A stretch of DNA of 64,000 nt, from the NCBI RefSeq assembly GCF_020905335.1, contig NZ_JAJJMN010000001.1:3286001-3350000 (forward strand), in the 5' to 3' direction. Shown piece after piece: positions 44,055 through 53,080 of this stretch. Within the stretch, counting starts at the first letter, position 1. Each line of letters opens with the position of its first letter. The position numbers were made by a program, and so were the translations under genes. This DNA comes from Flavobacterium lipolyticum (lineage in GTDB: Bacteria; Bacteroidota; Bacteroidia; Flavobacteriales; Flavobacteriaceae). The notes under the pieces are model-generated. The model was given only the letters and a program-made list of their open reading frames with translations, did not search any database and was not told the DNA's origin.

Positions 44055-45188
44055 TTAATAACTTACGTATTCGGTAATTTCAAGTCCATATCCAATCATT
44101 CCCACACGTTTTGTTTGTTCCGTGTTAGAAACCAATCTGATTTTTGAAATGTCGATATCGTGTAAAATTTGCGCACCAATTCCATAATCTTTGCTGTCAA
44201 TGATTACTTTTGGAGCTTTCATTGTTCCTCCTGCCTGTAAGGTTTTAAGTTCGGCAATTCTGTTCAATAGATTTACAGCCGTCATATCCTGATTAACGAA
44301 TAACACGGCTCCTTTGCCATTTTCATTAATCACCTTGAACATATCGTCTAATTGCTGTTCAGCATTATTGGTCAAAGTGCCAAGTAAATCATTGTTTACC
44401 TGCGAAGAATTGATTCTTGTTAAAATAGCCTCTCCCAGATTCCAGGTTCCTTTTGTTAAGGCAATATGAATTTGCTTGTTGGTAGTTTGCTCGTATGCTC
44501 TTAATCTAAAAGTTCCAAAACGGGTTTCAATATCAAAATCCTCTTTTTTAACAATCAGGCTGTCGTGTTGCATTCTGTAAGCTACCAGATCTTCAATCGA
44601 AACTAATTTTAGATTGAATTTTTTAGCCACTTTTGCCAATTCAGGTAAACGAGACATGGTACCGTCTTCATTCAAAATTTCGCAAATAACACCAGCTGGT
44701 TTAAATCCTGCCAACCTGGCAAAATCTATAGCGGCTTCAGTGTGTCCGGTTCTTCTTAAAACTCCGCCTTGTTTGGCTACTAAAGGGAAAATATGTCCCG
44801 GACGTGCCAATTCATGTGGTTTAACATTTGAATCGGTCAGTGCTATTACCGTTTTAGAGCGGTCAGCTGCCGAAATTCCTGTTGTTACCCCATGTCCTTT
44901 TAAATCTACAGAAACCGTAAAAGCAGTTTCCATATGATCGGTATTGTTGGTTACCATTGGTCTTAGGTCTAATTCCTTACAACGGCTTTCTGTCAATGGA
45001 GCACAAATTAATCCGCGTCCGTGAGTAGCCATGAAATTGATCATTTCCGGAGTTACTTTTTCGGCTGCAGCCAGAAAATCGCCTTCATTTTCGCGATCTT
45101 CATCATCCACTACAATGATTACTTTACCCTGACGAATGTCTTCAATAGCTTCCTCAATGGTGTTTAGTTGTATTTTTGTTGTTGACAT
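44055..45188 (-). CDS. ribB: 3,4-dihydroxy-2-butanone-4-phosphate synthase with degenerate GTP cyclohydrolase II-like domain
   Basis: 377 residues. The N-terminal RibB domain is complete ([13 protein letters not shown] metal and substrate loop, [26 protein letters not shown]) and makes the four-carbon riboflavin precursor from ribulose 5-phosphate. The C-terminal 170 residues align with GTP cyclohydrolase II in position ([13 protein letters not shown]) but lack the Cys triad that binds zinc and the usual GxxxxxRxxS active region. Cyclohydrolase activity is therefore unlikely, and a separate RibA would be needed. It lies 2 bp after the LptF/G-type permease gene. Confidence 0.9.
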   Translation of the reverse strand: MSTTKIQLNTIEEAIEDIRQGKVIIVVDDEDRENEGDFLAAAEKVTPEMINFMATHGRGLICAPLTESRCKELDLRPMVTNNTDHMETAFTVSVDLKGHGVTTGISAADRSKTVIALTDSNVKPHELARPGHIFPLVAKQGGVLRRTGHTEAAIDFARLAGFKPAGVICEILNEDGTMSRLPELAKVAKKFNLKLVSIEDLVAYRMQHDSLIVKKEDFDIETRFGTFRLRAYEQTTNKQIHIALTKGTWNLGEAILTRINSSQVNNDLLGTLTNNAEQQLDDMFKVINENGKGAVLFVNQDMTAVNLLNRIAELKTLQAGGTMKAPKVIIDSKDYGIGAQILHDIDISKIRLVSNTEQTKRVGMIGYGLEITEYVSY

Positions 45189-45190
45189 AG

Positions 45191-46645
45191 TTATTTTTGA
45201 TTTTGAGCAGGAAAAAACCGCTCGGAAATTTTTTGAAATAGTTGTGAGATTGGAGTAGTAATTGCATCAAAGTTGATTAATCCGTTGTCGTTAGTAGCAC
45301 GATACGTTAATAATACAGCTAATGGTGATAGTATAAAAGAGGACATCCATGATCCTAAAAACGGATTCATTGCACCTTCCTGTGAAAGTCTTTTTCCGAA
45401 AGTATTAATGAAATGGAATGTAATAAAAATTAAAACGGCAAATACAATAGGCAGACCAAGTCCTCCTTTGCGAATGATAGCTCCTAATGGTGCACCAATA
45501 AAAAACATTAAGAAACAGGCAAAAGCGATTACAAATTTTTCGTATAAGGCTGTTAAATGTTGATTGATATCTCTTTGTTTTTCTTTTAAATCGTTTTGTG
45601 TTGATTCGATAGAATAGATATTGCTTGTAACATTGCTGCTTGCCATTCTTATTACATCAGCCTTCTCTTTATTAGTGTAAAGTGATAAAAGGTTGTTAGG
45701 CAGATTCTTTTTCTTTTTATTTGTTTTTACAGGAACGGATGATTTGGTAATACCCACACGTTGATTGATATTTTCTGAAAAAGAGATGATTTCATTATCC
45801 AGATTTTTGTTCAGGGAATCCAGTGTATAACGAAGTTCGTTAATATTCAACATTCCGTTTGTGTTGCTTATGTTTTCTTTATCGTCAGCGGTTTTGTTTA
45901 ATTCGGATAAATCAATATTAATGATCTGTTTTTTGAAAGCACTTTTTATGAAAGGCAGTTTCGCGCGATCTTCGTATTTTTTCGGAGTAACGTCCTGGTA
46001 GTAATATCCGTCATTTAAAACTAATTTTAAAATGCTGGATTTTTCGTTACTCATCAATTCACCATCTTTGGCTTTGATAACGGTTTTGTTTTCGCCGGTA
46101 TTGGTTGGTTTTTCGTGAATCGTAACACCGGTTAAAATGTTTCCATTTTCACCAGATTTTTTGTTGACTTTAATGTTGTAAAACCCAACGTCATTAAACT
46201 GCCCTTCGGCAATTGCCATGGCAGGCTTAGCTTGTGCTATGTTTTTTCGGAAATTAATAAATTTATATTCCGCATACGGAATCACATTATTGGCGAACCA
46301 GAAAGCTACAATACTTAAAACAAAGATAAACACGATCAAACCTCGCATCGCTCTCTGAAGTGATATTCCTGATGATTTCATCGCTGCGAATTCATAATTC
46401 TCAGCCAGATTTCCGAAAGTCATAATAGAGGCCAGTAAAACCGATAGCGGTAAAACCAGCGGAATGATTCTCGGCATCGAGAATAAAAGGAATTTCACAA
46501 CCAAAATCAAATCAAGATCTTTACCTGCAAGTTCAGAGATAAAGAGCCATACGGTTTGGAGTATGAAGATAAAAAAAAGGATTACAAATACCGTAGTAAA
46601 TGTAATCAGGAATGTTTTGAGTAAGTATTTGTCTAAAATTTTCAA
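45191..46645 (-). CDS. LptF/LptG family lipopolysaccharide-export permease
   Basis: 484 residues with TTG start at 46645. The protein has the YjgP/YjgQ layout: three N-terminal membrane segments (LLKTFLITFTTVFVILFFIF, LVVKFLLFSMPRIIPLVLPL, then about 100-120), a large periplasmic jellyroll-like domain (about 130-350) and three C-terminal segments (FVIAFACFLMFFIGAPLGAII and following). These permeases take LPS from the ATPase LptB to the periplasmic bridge. In flavobacteria this gene typically lies between lolA/ftsK and ribBA, as here. Confidence 0.88.
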   Translation of the reverse strand: MKILDKYLLKTFLITFTTVFVILFFIFILQTVWLFISELAGKDLDLILVVKFLLFSMPRIIPLVLPLSVLLASIMTFGNLAENYEFAAMKSSGISLQRAMRGLIVFIFVLSIVAFWFANNVIPYAEYKFINFRKNIAQAKPAMAIAEGQFNDVGFYNIKVNKKSGENGNILTGVTIHEKPTNTGENKTVIKAKDGELMSNEKSSILKLVLNDGYYYQDVTPKKYEDRAKLPFIKSAFKKQIINIDLSELNKTADDKENISNTNGMLNINELRYTLDSLNKNLDNEIISFSENINQRVGITKSSVPVKTNKKKKNLPNNLLSLYTNKEKADVIRMASSNVTSNIYSIESTQNDLKEKQRDINQHLTALYEKFVIAFACFLMFFIGAPLGAIIRKGGLGLPIVFAVLIFITFHFINTFGKRLSQEGAMNPFLGSWMSSFILSPLAVLLTYRATNDNGLINFDAITTPISQLFQKISERFFPAQNQK

Positions 46646-46653
46646 CCTTGTAA

Positions 46654-47346
46654 TTAATCTAATTTATTGATGTAGTATTTTGGATATTTGCTCGCTACAA
46701 ATGTAAATTGATTTTTTGATAAAGGCTGATTGGTTTTAAAAGAATTAACGGTTAAAGTGGTTTTTGTTCCATTTTTTCCGGTTTCGATCAGGTTATAAAT
46801 GTGTTTGGTCTGAACATCAATACCTAAAAGAATCTCTTTTCTTTGGTCTTTAGAACTTGTAGGAGCTAATTTGATATATTGTATTTTTCTACCTTTTACA
46901 TTTTGAACAATATCCATGTTGTATTTGTAGCCGGAATTGAAGAAAGTCAGCATTTTTGAAGGTGTAATAGCAGTATCGTCCTTTTCGTTTACTTTAGAAA
47001 TGGTTACTTCTTCGTCTTCCGGAACGATGGTGTAGGTTTTCTGACCGTCAAATATTTTTGTTACTCCCATAAAATTCAATACATATTGATTGCCTTTCAT
47101 GGTTACATTTCCTTTACTGTCCTGGTTGATGTTCTCTTTAGTGTTATTCAGTGTGTATTTAAAGTCAATAACAATATTGTTGTAGCTTTTTATTTTTGAA
47201 GTTACTTCATTCAATAAATCTTTGGCTTTTTTATCCTGAGCCTGAATAGAAGTGAAGCTCAAAAGCAATAAAACCGCCATTTGAATGCACTTTTTAGTCA
47301 TCTTAGTAATAGAATTGTTTTGGATTTCCTGAATTTTTGTTTTCAT
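46654..47346 (-). CDS. LolA-like outer-membrane lipoprotein carrier
   Basis: About 230 residues if read from ATG 47346; longer starts would run into ftsK, whose stop codon is at 47354. A hydrophobic signal segment (CIQMAVLLLLSFTSIQAQ) leads into a LolA-type fold: KAKDLLNEVTSKIKSYNNIV, IDFKYTLNNTKENI, MGVTKIFDGQKTYTIVP, and a final beta strand FTFVASKYPKYYI. LolA carries lipoproteins across the periplasm. It sits between ftsK and the permease gene in a compact minus-strand operon. Confidence 0.82.
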   Translation of the reverse strand: MKTKIQEIQNNSITKMTKKCIQMAVLLLLSFTSIQAQDKKAKDLLNEVTSKIKSYNNIVIDFKYTLNNTKENINQDSKGNVTMKGNQYVLNFMGVTKIFDGQKTYTIVPEDEEVTISKVNEKDDTAITPSKMLTFFNSGYKYNMDIVQNVKGRKIQYIKLAPTSSKDQRKEILLGIDVQTKHIYNLIETGKNGTKTTLTVNSFKTNQPLSKNQFTFVASKYPKYYINKLD

Positions 47347-47353
47347 GATGGGA

Positions 47354-49807
47354 TTAATTTTGTTCATTATTAAAAAATTGGTCAAGAGCACTTAAGTCAG
47401 TGATGTTTACGGTTCTTGCTTTACTGCCTTCAAACGGACCAACAATGCCTGCAGCTTCCAGCTGATCGATCAGGCGACCGGCTCTGTTGTATCCTAATTT
47501 TAATTTTCTTTGCAGTAATGAAGCCGAACCTTGTTGTGCATTGACAATAATCTCTGCAGCTTCTCTGAATAAAGTATCTCTTTCGGAAATATCCACATCA
47601 AGATTGATGCCATTTTCTTCTCCAACAAACTCCGGAAGCAAATAAGCTGTGGCATAAGCTTTTTGCGAACCGATAAAATCCGTAATTTTTTCCACCTCAG
47701 GAGTGTCTATGAAGGCACATTGTACACGTATCACATCATTTCCGTTGGTGTATAATAAATCTCCTCGTCCAATTAACTGATCGGCTCCCTGTGTGTCCAG
47801 AATGGTTCGGGAATCAATTTTAGAAGTTACCCTGAAAGCAATTCTTGCGGGGAAATTGGCTTTAATTAAACCTGTAATAACATTCACCGATGGTCTTTGT
47901 GTAGCGATAATCAGGTGAATACCAATAGCACGGGCCAATTGAGCCAAACGGGCAATAGGGACTTCAACTTCTTTACCGGCAGTCATAATTAAATCGGCAA
48001 ACTCGTCGACTACCAGAACAATGTAAGGTAAAAATCGGTGCCCTGCCTCGGGATTTAGTTTTCTTGCTCGGAATTTTTCGTTATATTCCTTGATGTTGCG
48101 TACCATCGCGTCTTTTAGTAAAGAGTAGCGATTGTCCATTTCAACACAAAGTGAGTTCAGTGTATTCACTACTTTTGCGTTGTCGGTGATGATAGCGTCT
48201 TCTGTATCAGGTAGTTTGGCTAAATAATGCCTTTCAATTTTATTAAAAAGCGTAAGCTCTACTTTTTTCGGATCTACCAGTACAAATTTAACTTCGGCCG
48301 GATGTTTCTTGTATAAAAGAGAGGTTAAAACAGCATTTAAACCTACCGATTTTCCTTGTCCGGTTGCTCCGGCCATCAGTAAGTGAGGCATTTTGGCCAG
48401 ATCGACCACAAAAGTTTCGTTGGAGATTGTTTTTCCTAAAGCAATTGGCAGTTCCATTTCAGCTTCCTGAAATTTAGCAGATCCAATAACGCTTTTCATC
48501 GAAACCATTGTAGGGTTTTTGTTCGGAACCTCGATACCAATAGTTCCTTTTCCTGGAATAGGAGCTATAATACGGATTCCTAATGCTGAAAGTGATAATG
48601 CGATATCATCCTCTAAACTTTTAATTTTAGAAATTCTGATCCCGGCTTCCGGTACAATTTCGTATAAGGTTACCGATGGTCCAACAGTTGCTTTGATCTG
48701 TGCAATTTCAATTTTATAATTGCGAAGTGTATCAACAATTCTGTTTTTGTTTTCTTCTAATTCCTCCTGATTGATCGTAATTCCTCCGGTTGAGTATTCT
48801 TTCAATATGTCAAGTGTAGGGAATTTGTAATTGGATAGGTCTAAAGTAGGGTCGAATAAACCAAAATCGGCTACTAGACGGGAAGCCAGATTCTCTTCAA
48901 TAATATCTTCCTCTTCTGCTTTTTCAATTACAAATTCTTCGGTATGAACAGGAGTTTTTACAGTTACCGGATTGATATCCATTTGAACTGGTTTTAAAAC
49001 CGGATTCAAATCAATTTCTGAGGCGTTTGAAATGGTTGGTTTTAAAGCTTCTTTGTTGATTTCGAATTGGCTGATATTAGATTTTAGATGAATGTTGTCT
49101 AATTCCGGATCTTCTTCCTCGATAGCAAATTCTTCTAAGTTATAAGCACTCTCGGCTTCCTGAGGTTTTTTTATTGAAGCCAATTCTGAATTGAATTCTT
49201 TTTTAGTAGAATCAAAATACGACTGAATTTTTTCAGGAGATAGTTTGATTTTAAAAATCAGGTACACGATTAATCCGAAAAGTAGCGTAAGTAAAGTTCC
49301 GGTTTTTCCGATGTAATCTTGTAAAAACAGATTGAGTTCATATCCGATCGTTCCGCCCAATTCAGGTGCTGAAGTGGCGAAAAATCCAAATAGTACAGAG
49401 ACAATAATAAGGGCAAAAAGATCCCAAAACCAAGTATTTTTTAATTTTTTGGTAGAGAGTTCCAAAGCGAGAAACATTCCGGTAAGGAAAAATAAACGAA
49501 CGAATATAAATGAAGCAATACCAAAACCTTTGTATACAATAAGATCGGCGAGGAACGCCCCGAATTTTCCGAGCCAGTTTTCTACAATTTCGGTACGATC
49601 GCCAAGCTGGCTTACCGCACTTTGGTCAGATTGCCATTGTCCGTTGACATAAAAAGAAATAAAGGCAACTAATAGTGCCGCAGAAAAGAGTATCAGAAGA
49701 CATCCTAAAACAAATTTTTGTTGTTTGGATAGGTTTCCGTACTTTATCTTTTCAGTCTTTGATTCGTTTTTTTTGTCTAAAGTTTCCTTTTTGGTTGTTT
49801 TTGCCAT
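47354..49807 (-). CDS. ftsK: DNA translocase FtsK/SpoIIIE
   Basis: 817 residues. Four N-terminal membrane segments (about 25-180) anchor it at the septum. An acidic linker (about 200-330) follows, then the motor: Walker A LLMAGATGQGKSVGLNAVL, Walker B PYIVLVVDEFADLIM, and RLAQLARAIGIHLIIATQRPS. The C-terminal gamma winged-helix domain (GSASLLQRKLKLGYNRAGRLIDQLEAAGI in pieces) reads KOPS-type sequences. It pumps chromosome ends into daughter cells and activates XerCD. Downstream of dgkA on the same strand. Confidence 0.95.
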   Translation of the reverse strand: MAKTTKKETLDKKNESKTEKIKYGNLSKQQKFVLGCLLILFSAALLVAFISFYVNGQWQSDQSAVSQLGDRTEIVENWLGKFGAFLADLIVYKGFGIASFIFVRLFFLTGMFLALELSTKKLKNTWFWDLFALIIVSVLFGFFATSAPELGGTIGYELNLFLQDYIGKTGTLLTLLFGLIVYLIFKIKLSPEKIQSYFDSTKKEFNSELASIKKPQEAESAYNLEEFAIEEEDPELDNIHLKSNISQFEINKEALKPTISNASEIDLNPVLKPVQMDINPVTVKTPVHTEEFVIEKAEEEDIIEENLASRLVADFGLFDPTLDLSNYKFPTLDILKEYSTGGITINQEELEENKNRIVDTLRNYKIEIAQIKATVGPSVTLYEIVPEAGIRISKIKSLEDDIALSLSALGIRIIAPIPGKGTIGIEVPNKNPTMVSMKSVIGSAKFQEAEMELPIALGKTISNETFVVDLAKMPHLLMAGATGQGKSVGLNAVLTSLLYKKHPAEVKFVLVDPKKVELTLFNKIERHYLAKLPDTEDAIITDNAKVVNTLNSLCVEMDNRYSLLKDAMVRNIKEYNEKFRARKLNPEAGHRFLPYIVLVVDEFADLIMTAGKEVEVPIARLAQLARAIGIHLIIATQRPSVNVITGLIKANFPARIAFRVTSKIDSRTILDTQGADQLIGRGDLLYTNGNDVIRVQCAFIDTPEVEKITDFIGSQKAYATAYLLPEFVGEENGINLDVDISERDTLFREAAEIIVNAQQGSASLLQRKLKLGYNRAGRLIDQLEAAGIVGPFEGSKARTVNITDLSALDQFFNNEQN

Positions 49808-49825
49808 TCTTGCGTTTCCTGTTGC

Positions 49826-50200
49826 CTATATAAATTTTGGGATGTAAATGATTAAGCCTATTGCGATTGCTGTCATTGCGGCAAAAAATACCGCTCCCGC
49901 TGCAATATCTTTAATAAAACCGATTCGTTTGCTGTAATCAGGGTGAATAAAATCGGCAATTTTTTCTACTGCCGTATTCAAACCTTCAACGCTTAAAACG
50001 AGGCCTATGGCTAATGTTTGGCACAACCATTCGGTTTGTGAAATATGAAAATAAAACCCGGCTATGGTCATGATAATTCCCAGAGAGAATTGAACCATAA
50101 TGCTGTGTTCTGTTTTGATTAATTTTACCGCTCCGTTAAAAGCATAGGTCATACTTTTTAGACGGCCGGTAACAAAGGTATTGTCTTTTTGAAATTCCAT
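49826..50200 (-). CDS. dgkA: diacylglycerol/undecaprenol kinase DgkA-type
   Basis: 124 residues, three membrane segments, and the family motif SVEGLNTAVEKIADF (catalytic Glu and NTA) followed by KDIAAGAVFFAAMTAIAIG. These integral membrane kinases phosphorylate undecaprenol or diacylglycerol for envelope synthesis. It lies 9 bp downstream of tpx and 18 bp upstream of ftsK, probably in one transcript. Confidence 0.9.
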   Translation of the reverse strand: MEFQKDNTFVTGRLKSMTYAFNGAVKLIKTEHSIMVQFSLGIIMTIAGFYFHISQTEWLCQTLAIGLVLSVEGLNTAVEKIADFIHPDYSKRIGFIKDIAAGAVFFAAMTAIAIGLIIYIPKFI

Positions 50201-50209
50201 TTAAAGATA

Positions 50210-50707
50210 TTATAATGCTGCTAAAGCTGCTTCGTAATTTGGTTCGTTTGCAATTTCAGCTACTTGTTCAGTGTGAGTTACTTTTCCATTAGCATCAACT
50301 ACAATGATTACTCTTGAATGTAAACCAGCCAAAGGTCCGTCAACAATTTCTAAACCGTTTGTTTTTCCAAAATCTCCTGCCTGAAAATCGGATAAGTTAA
50401 CTACATTTTCTAATCCTTCAGCACCACAAAAACGTTTTTGTGCAAATGGTAAATCTCTTGAAATACACAATACAGTTGTGTTCTCTAAGTTGCTGGCACT
50501 TTCATTGAATTTTCTAACAGATGTAGCACAAGTTCCGGTATCGATACTTGGGAAAATGTTTAAAACCAGTTTTTTTCCGGCAAAATTGCTTAAAGAAACA
50601 ACTGATAAATCGTTTTGTACTAATTTGAAATCAGCTAGTTGTGATCCAACTGTTGGTAATTCGCCTGAAGTATGAATAGGATTTCCTCCCAATGTTATTG
50701 AAGCCAT
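50210..50707 (-). CDS. tpx: thiol peroxidase Tpx
   Basis: 165 residues, the standard length. The peroxidatic Cys lies in [13 protein letters not shown] and the resolving Cys in [18 protein letters not shown]; both surrounding motifs are typical of atypical 2-Cys peroxiredoxins. It reduces peroxides with thioredoxin, of which a gene lies 1.1 kb upstream. A -7-like box TACTTTTG (50733-50740) is 26 bp before the start codon. Confidence 0.93.
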   Translation of the reverse strand: MASITLGGNPIHTSGELPTVGSQLADFKLVQNDLSVVSLSNFAGKKLVLNIFPSIDTGTCATSVRKFNESASNLENTTVLCISRDLPFAQKRFCGAEGLENVVNLSDFQAGDFGKTNGLEIVDGPLAGLHSRVIIVVDANGKVTHTEQVAEIANEPNYEAALAAL

Positions 50708-50732
50708 GATTTTTATTTAAATTAATGAGGTT

Positions 50733-50740
50733 CAAAAGTA
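50733..50740 (-). promoter_or_regulatory. -7 box of tpx (no clear -33 TTG)
   Basis: TACTTTTG on the minus strand matches TAnnTTTG at a suitable distance from the tpx start; the upstream TTG element is not evident. Confidence 0.4.
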
Positions 50741-51109
50741 AGGATTAATATTCGAATCTAAAAGTATTTGTTGATGGGTTTAAGGAGAGATTAAGGGGGC
50801 TGTTTTAATAGCCACGTATTCACGAATTATTTTAGATTTATCACAAAGGATGTCATTTCGGCGAAGGAGAAATTGCACTAGAGAGAGGCATTTTTGATTG
50901 TGGAGTTTTTTCTGTGATCTGCTTCGCCTATTCGCTATCGCTTGGGTTTCCTTCGACTTCGCTCAGGAAGTCACCATTGGTTCAGAGTGCGAGTGTGACA
51001 TGATATGAGTTTTTCGTTTATTGATCTGATTGGTGAAGAAGATCTTTTGTAGTATGAAAGTCCTTCGACTTCGCTCAGGAGGACACTCGTGGTTTAAACC
51101 GAGAGTGTG
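50741..51109. repeat. intergenic region with two REP-like half-sites
   Basis: No gene is seen. The sequence CCTTCGACTTCGCTCAGGA occurs at about 50951-50969 and 51062-51080. It shares its core with the palindromic elements at 59.9-60.3 kb, so it belongs to a dispersed repeat family. Confidence 0.6.
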
Positions 51110-51354
51110 ACTGCAAACTGAGACTGCAAACTGAGACTGAAAACTGAGACTGCAAACTGAGACTGCAAACTGAGACTGAAAACTGAGACTGTAAACTGAG
51201 ACTGTAAACTGAGACTGTAAACTGAGACTGAAAACTGAGACTGTAAACTGAGACTGAAAACTGAGACTGAAAACTGAGACTGAAAACTGAGACTGAAAAC
51301 TGAGACTGAAAACTGAGACTGAAAACTGAGGCTGAAAACTGAGACTGTAAACTA
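51110..51354. repeat. 13-bp minisatellite, 19 units
   Basis: Nineteen consecutive units of ACTGNAAACTGAG, where N is C, A or T in different units (C,C,A,C,C,A,T,T,T,A,T, then mainly A). One unit starts GCTG and the last ends in ACTA. Because 13 is not a multiple of 3, the frame on the minus strand repeats every 13 residues; it is not a gene. Confidence 0.95.
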
Positions 51355-51385
51355 AAAAAAAAGCGCCTCAAAATTGAAACGCTTT
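51354..51385 (-). terminator. terminator of the DUF6952/thioredoxin genes
   Basis: On the minus strand AAAGCG and CGCTTT pair across 14 nt and are followed by a T tract; it directly abuts the minisatellite. Confidence 0.65.
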
Positions 51386-51418
51386 CTCTTGTCATGTTTT
51401 TTTTATTTGTATGCTCGA

Positions 51419-51676
51419 TTATTTATCGATGGAACCTAAAACACGTTTCATGAACGCATTTAGAGCTTCTTTTTTATCAGTGCCCTGAACTACCATTTTG
51501 TGTACTTCAAGCGCACCATACATATTCGAAATTAATTCGCCAATTACATCTAATTCTTCATCTTTTAAAGACGGAATTTCAGTCATCGCTTCTAAAACTT
51601 CGATAGTTTCAATGATATAATCCTGATCGTTTTCTTCGATGAATTGGGTTAACTGCTTTATTACGGGTAATTTCAT
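51419..51676 (-). CDS. small conserved flavobacterial protein (DUF6952-like)
   Basis: 85 residues, acidic and helical: MKLPVIKQLTQFIEENDQDY, then ETIEVLEAMTEIPSLKDEEL and VLGSIDK at the end. I recall this as a small conserved protein always next to thioredoxin and peroxiredoxin in Flavobacteriaceae (DUF6952), as here. No enzymatic motif, signal peptide or Cys is present. It lies 93 bp downstream of the thioredoxin gene. A role in redox or peroxide stress is inferred only from the neighbours. Confidence 0.75.
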   Translation of the reverse strand: MKLPVIKQLTQFIEENDQDYIIETIEVLEAMTEIPSLKDEELDVIGELISNMYGALEVHKMVVQGTDKKEALNAFMKRVLGSIDK

Positions 51677-51769
51677 TTTTTTTAGATTTTTAGATTTTTA
51701 GATTATTGGATTTTTAGAAAAGGGTTAAAGTATCTAACCGTCCAAAAATCTAACAATCTAACAATCAAT

Positions 51770-52078
51770 TTAAGCGATCGCGTTTACCAAGTCGATTAAA
51801 ACTTCTTGTTTGTTGGTTTGAGTTTCTCCAACCAATTGTCCGTTTACAAAGGTTGCGAACGTAGGCAGGTTGCTTACATTGGCTAACTTTCTTGATTCCG
51901 GTGAATTTTCAGCATCAACCAAAACAAAAGTGATAGCTTCGTTTTCTGTGGCTAGTTTTTTGAATTTTGGTTTCATAATACGGCAATTTCCACACCATGA
52001 AGCTGAATATTGCACTACTACTTTTTCATTTTTAGCAACTAAATCTGCTAACGTATCTTCGTTTAAGTCGATTAACAT
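51770..52078 (-). CDS. thioredoxin-family protein
   Basis: 102 residues with the thioredoxin fold and active site SASWCGNCRIMKPKF; the CGNC pair differs from the classical CGPC, which usually shifts redox potential. The cis-Pro loop is in VSNLPTFATFVNG. No signal peptide, so cytoplasmic. It lies between the 2-Cys peroxiredoxin and DUF6952 genes and is a candidate reductant for the peroxidases of this cluster. Confidence 0.9.
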   Translation of the reverse strand: MLIDLNEDTLADLVAKNEKVVVQYSASWCGNCRIMKPKFKKLATENEAITFVLVDAENSPESRKLANVSNLPTFATFVNGQLVGETQTNKQEVLIDLVNAIA

Positions 52079-52106
52079 AGTTTTTATTTTTAAGACACTA
52101 AGTTGT

Positions 52107-52291
52107 TAAGGTTCTAAGATGCTAAATTTTTGCTCTCGAACCGAATAACTTTGTGTGGATTTATTTGATAGTTTTTTAAGTCGTTGAGATTCTAAGATCT
52201 AAGTTTAATCTTAGAATCTCTTGACTTTTATTGTAGAACTATAGGTAAGATTCAAAAGTTAAGTTAAAAAACTTAGCATCTTAGAACCTTA
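52107..52291. repeat. nested inverted repeats between the peroxiredoxin and thioredoxin genes
   Basis: An outer 19-bp perfect inverted repeat (TAAGGTTCTAAGATGCTAA at 52107-52125 and its complement at 52273-52291) encloses an inner 13-bp perfect hairpin (GAGATTCTAAGAT at 52186-52198 with 52208-52220). The arms share the word TTCTAAGAT, so both may come from one repeat family. Confidence 0.85.
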
Positions 52292-52304
52292 GTATCTTTG
52301 CTGC

Positions 52305-52943
52305 TTAATTAGCGCTTAAATACTCAGCAGTACTAAGTCTGTCTGCGCTCATTGCTTCTTTTCCGGCTTCCCAGTTTGCAGGACAAACTTCACCTTTAGT
52401 TTGAATGTGAGTGTAAGCATCAACCATTCTTAAATATTCGTTTACGTTACGTCCTAATGGCATATCGTTAACACTTTCGTGGAAGATTTTTCCAGTTTCG
52501 TCAATTAAGTAAGTAGCTCTGTAAGGTACGTTTGAACCTTCGATGATAACTGAATCAGTTTCTTCGCTGTAGCTTGTAGCTTCGATGTCAAGAATACCTA
52601 AAATATTAGCTAAGTTACGGTTTGTATCTGCTAAGATTGGGTAAGTAACACCTTCGATTCCACCGTTATTTTTTGGTGTGTTTAACCATGCAAAGTGTAC
52701 TTCGTTTGTATCACATGAAGCTCCGATTACGATAGTATTTCTTTTTTCAAATTCTGGTAAAGCAGCTTGGAAGGCGTGTAATTCAGTTGGGCAAACAAAA
52801 GTGAAATCTTTTGGGTACCAAAACAATAATACTTTTTTGTTGTTGTTTACTGCTTCTTCAAAAATGTTGATTTTTAAATTATCACCCATTTCAGAGATAG
52901 CATCAACTGCAATACTTGGGAATTTTTTTCCTACTAAAGACAT
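52305..52943 (-). CDS. 2-Cys peroxiredoxin (AhpC/TSA type)
   Basis: 212 residues. The peroxidatic Cys lies in FTFVCPTELHAFQ and the resolving Cys in GEVCPANWEAGKEA, the typical 2-Cys arrangement. The protein reduces hydrogen peroxide and organic peroxides using thioredoxin-type donors; a thioredoxin gene follows 226 bp later. A well-placed promoter (TTG-N21-TACTTTTG) lies 37 bp upstream. Confidence 0.93.
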   Translation of the reverse strand: MSLVGKKFPSIAVDAISEMGDNLKINIFEEAVNNNKKVLLFWYPKDFTFVCPTELHAFQAALPEFEKRNTIVIGASCDTNEVHFAWLNTPKNNGGIEGVTYPILADTNRNLANILGILDIEATSYSEETDSVIIEGSNVPYRATYLIDETGKIFHESVNDMPLGRNVNEYLRMVDAYTHIQTKGEVCPANWEAGKEAMSADRLSTAEYLSAN

Positions 52944-52979
52944 ATTTTTCGTTTTAAAGTTAAAAATTTATTTCTGGTG

Positions 52980-53011
52980 CAAAAGTAGGGCATAAGTGCG
53001 TATTCTTACAA
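52980..53011 (-). promoter_or_regulatory. Bacteroidetes-type promoter of the peroxiredoxin gene
   Basis: On the minus strand TTG (53009-53011) and TACTTTTG (52980-52987) are separated by exactly 21 bases, the best promoter match in the core part of the window. Confidence 0.7.
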
Positions 53012-53080
53012 TAAGAAGTAATTATTAATATTTATTAGGTGATAGTTTTTGATTATAAGTTACTGTTTGGTTTTTGTAAG

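Noticed and set aside
51075..51395. 106-codon minus-strand frame with a 13-residue period
   Set aside because: It is the translation of the 13-bp minisatellite, with no start signal or family similarity.
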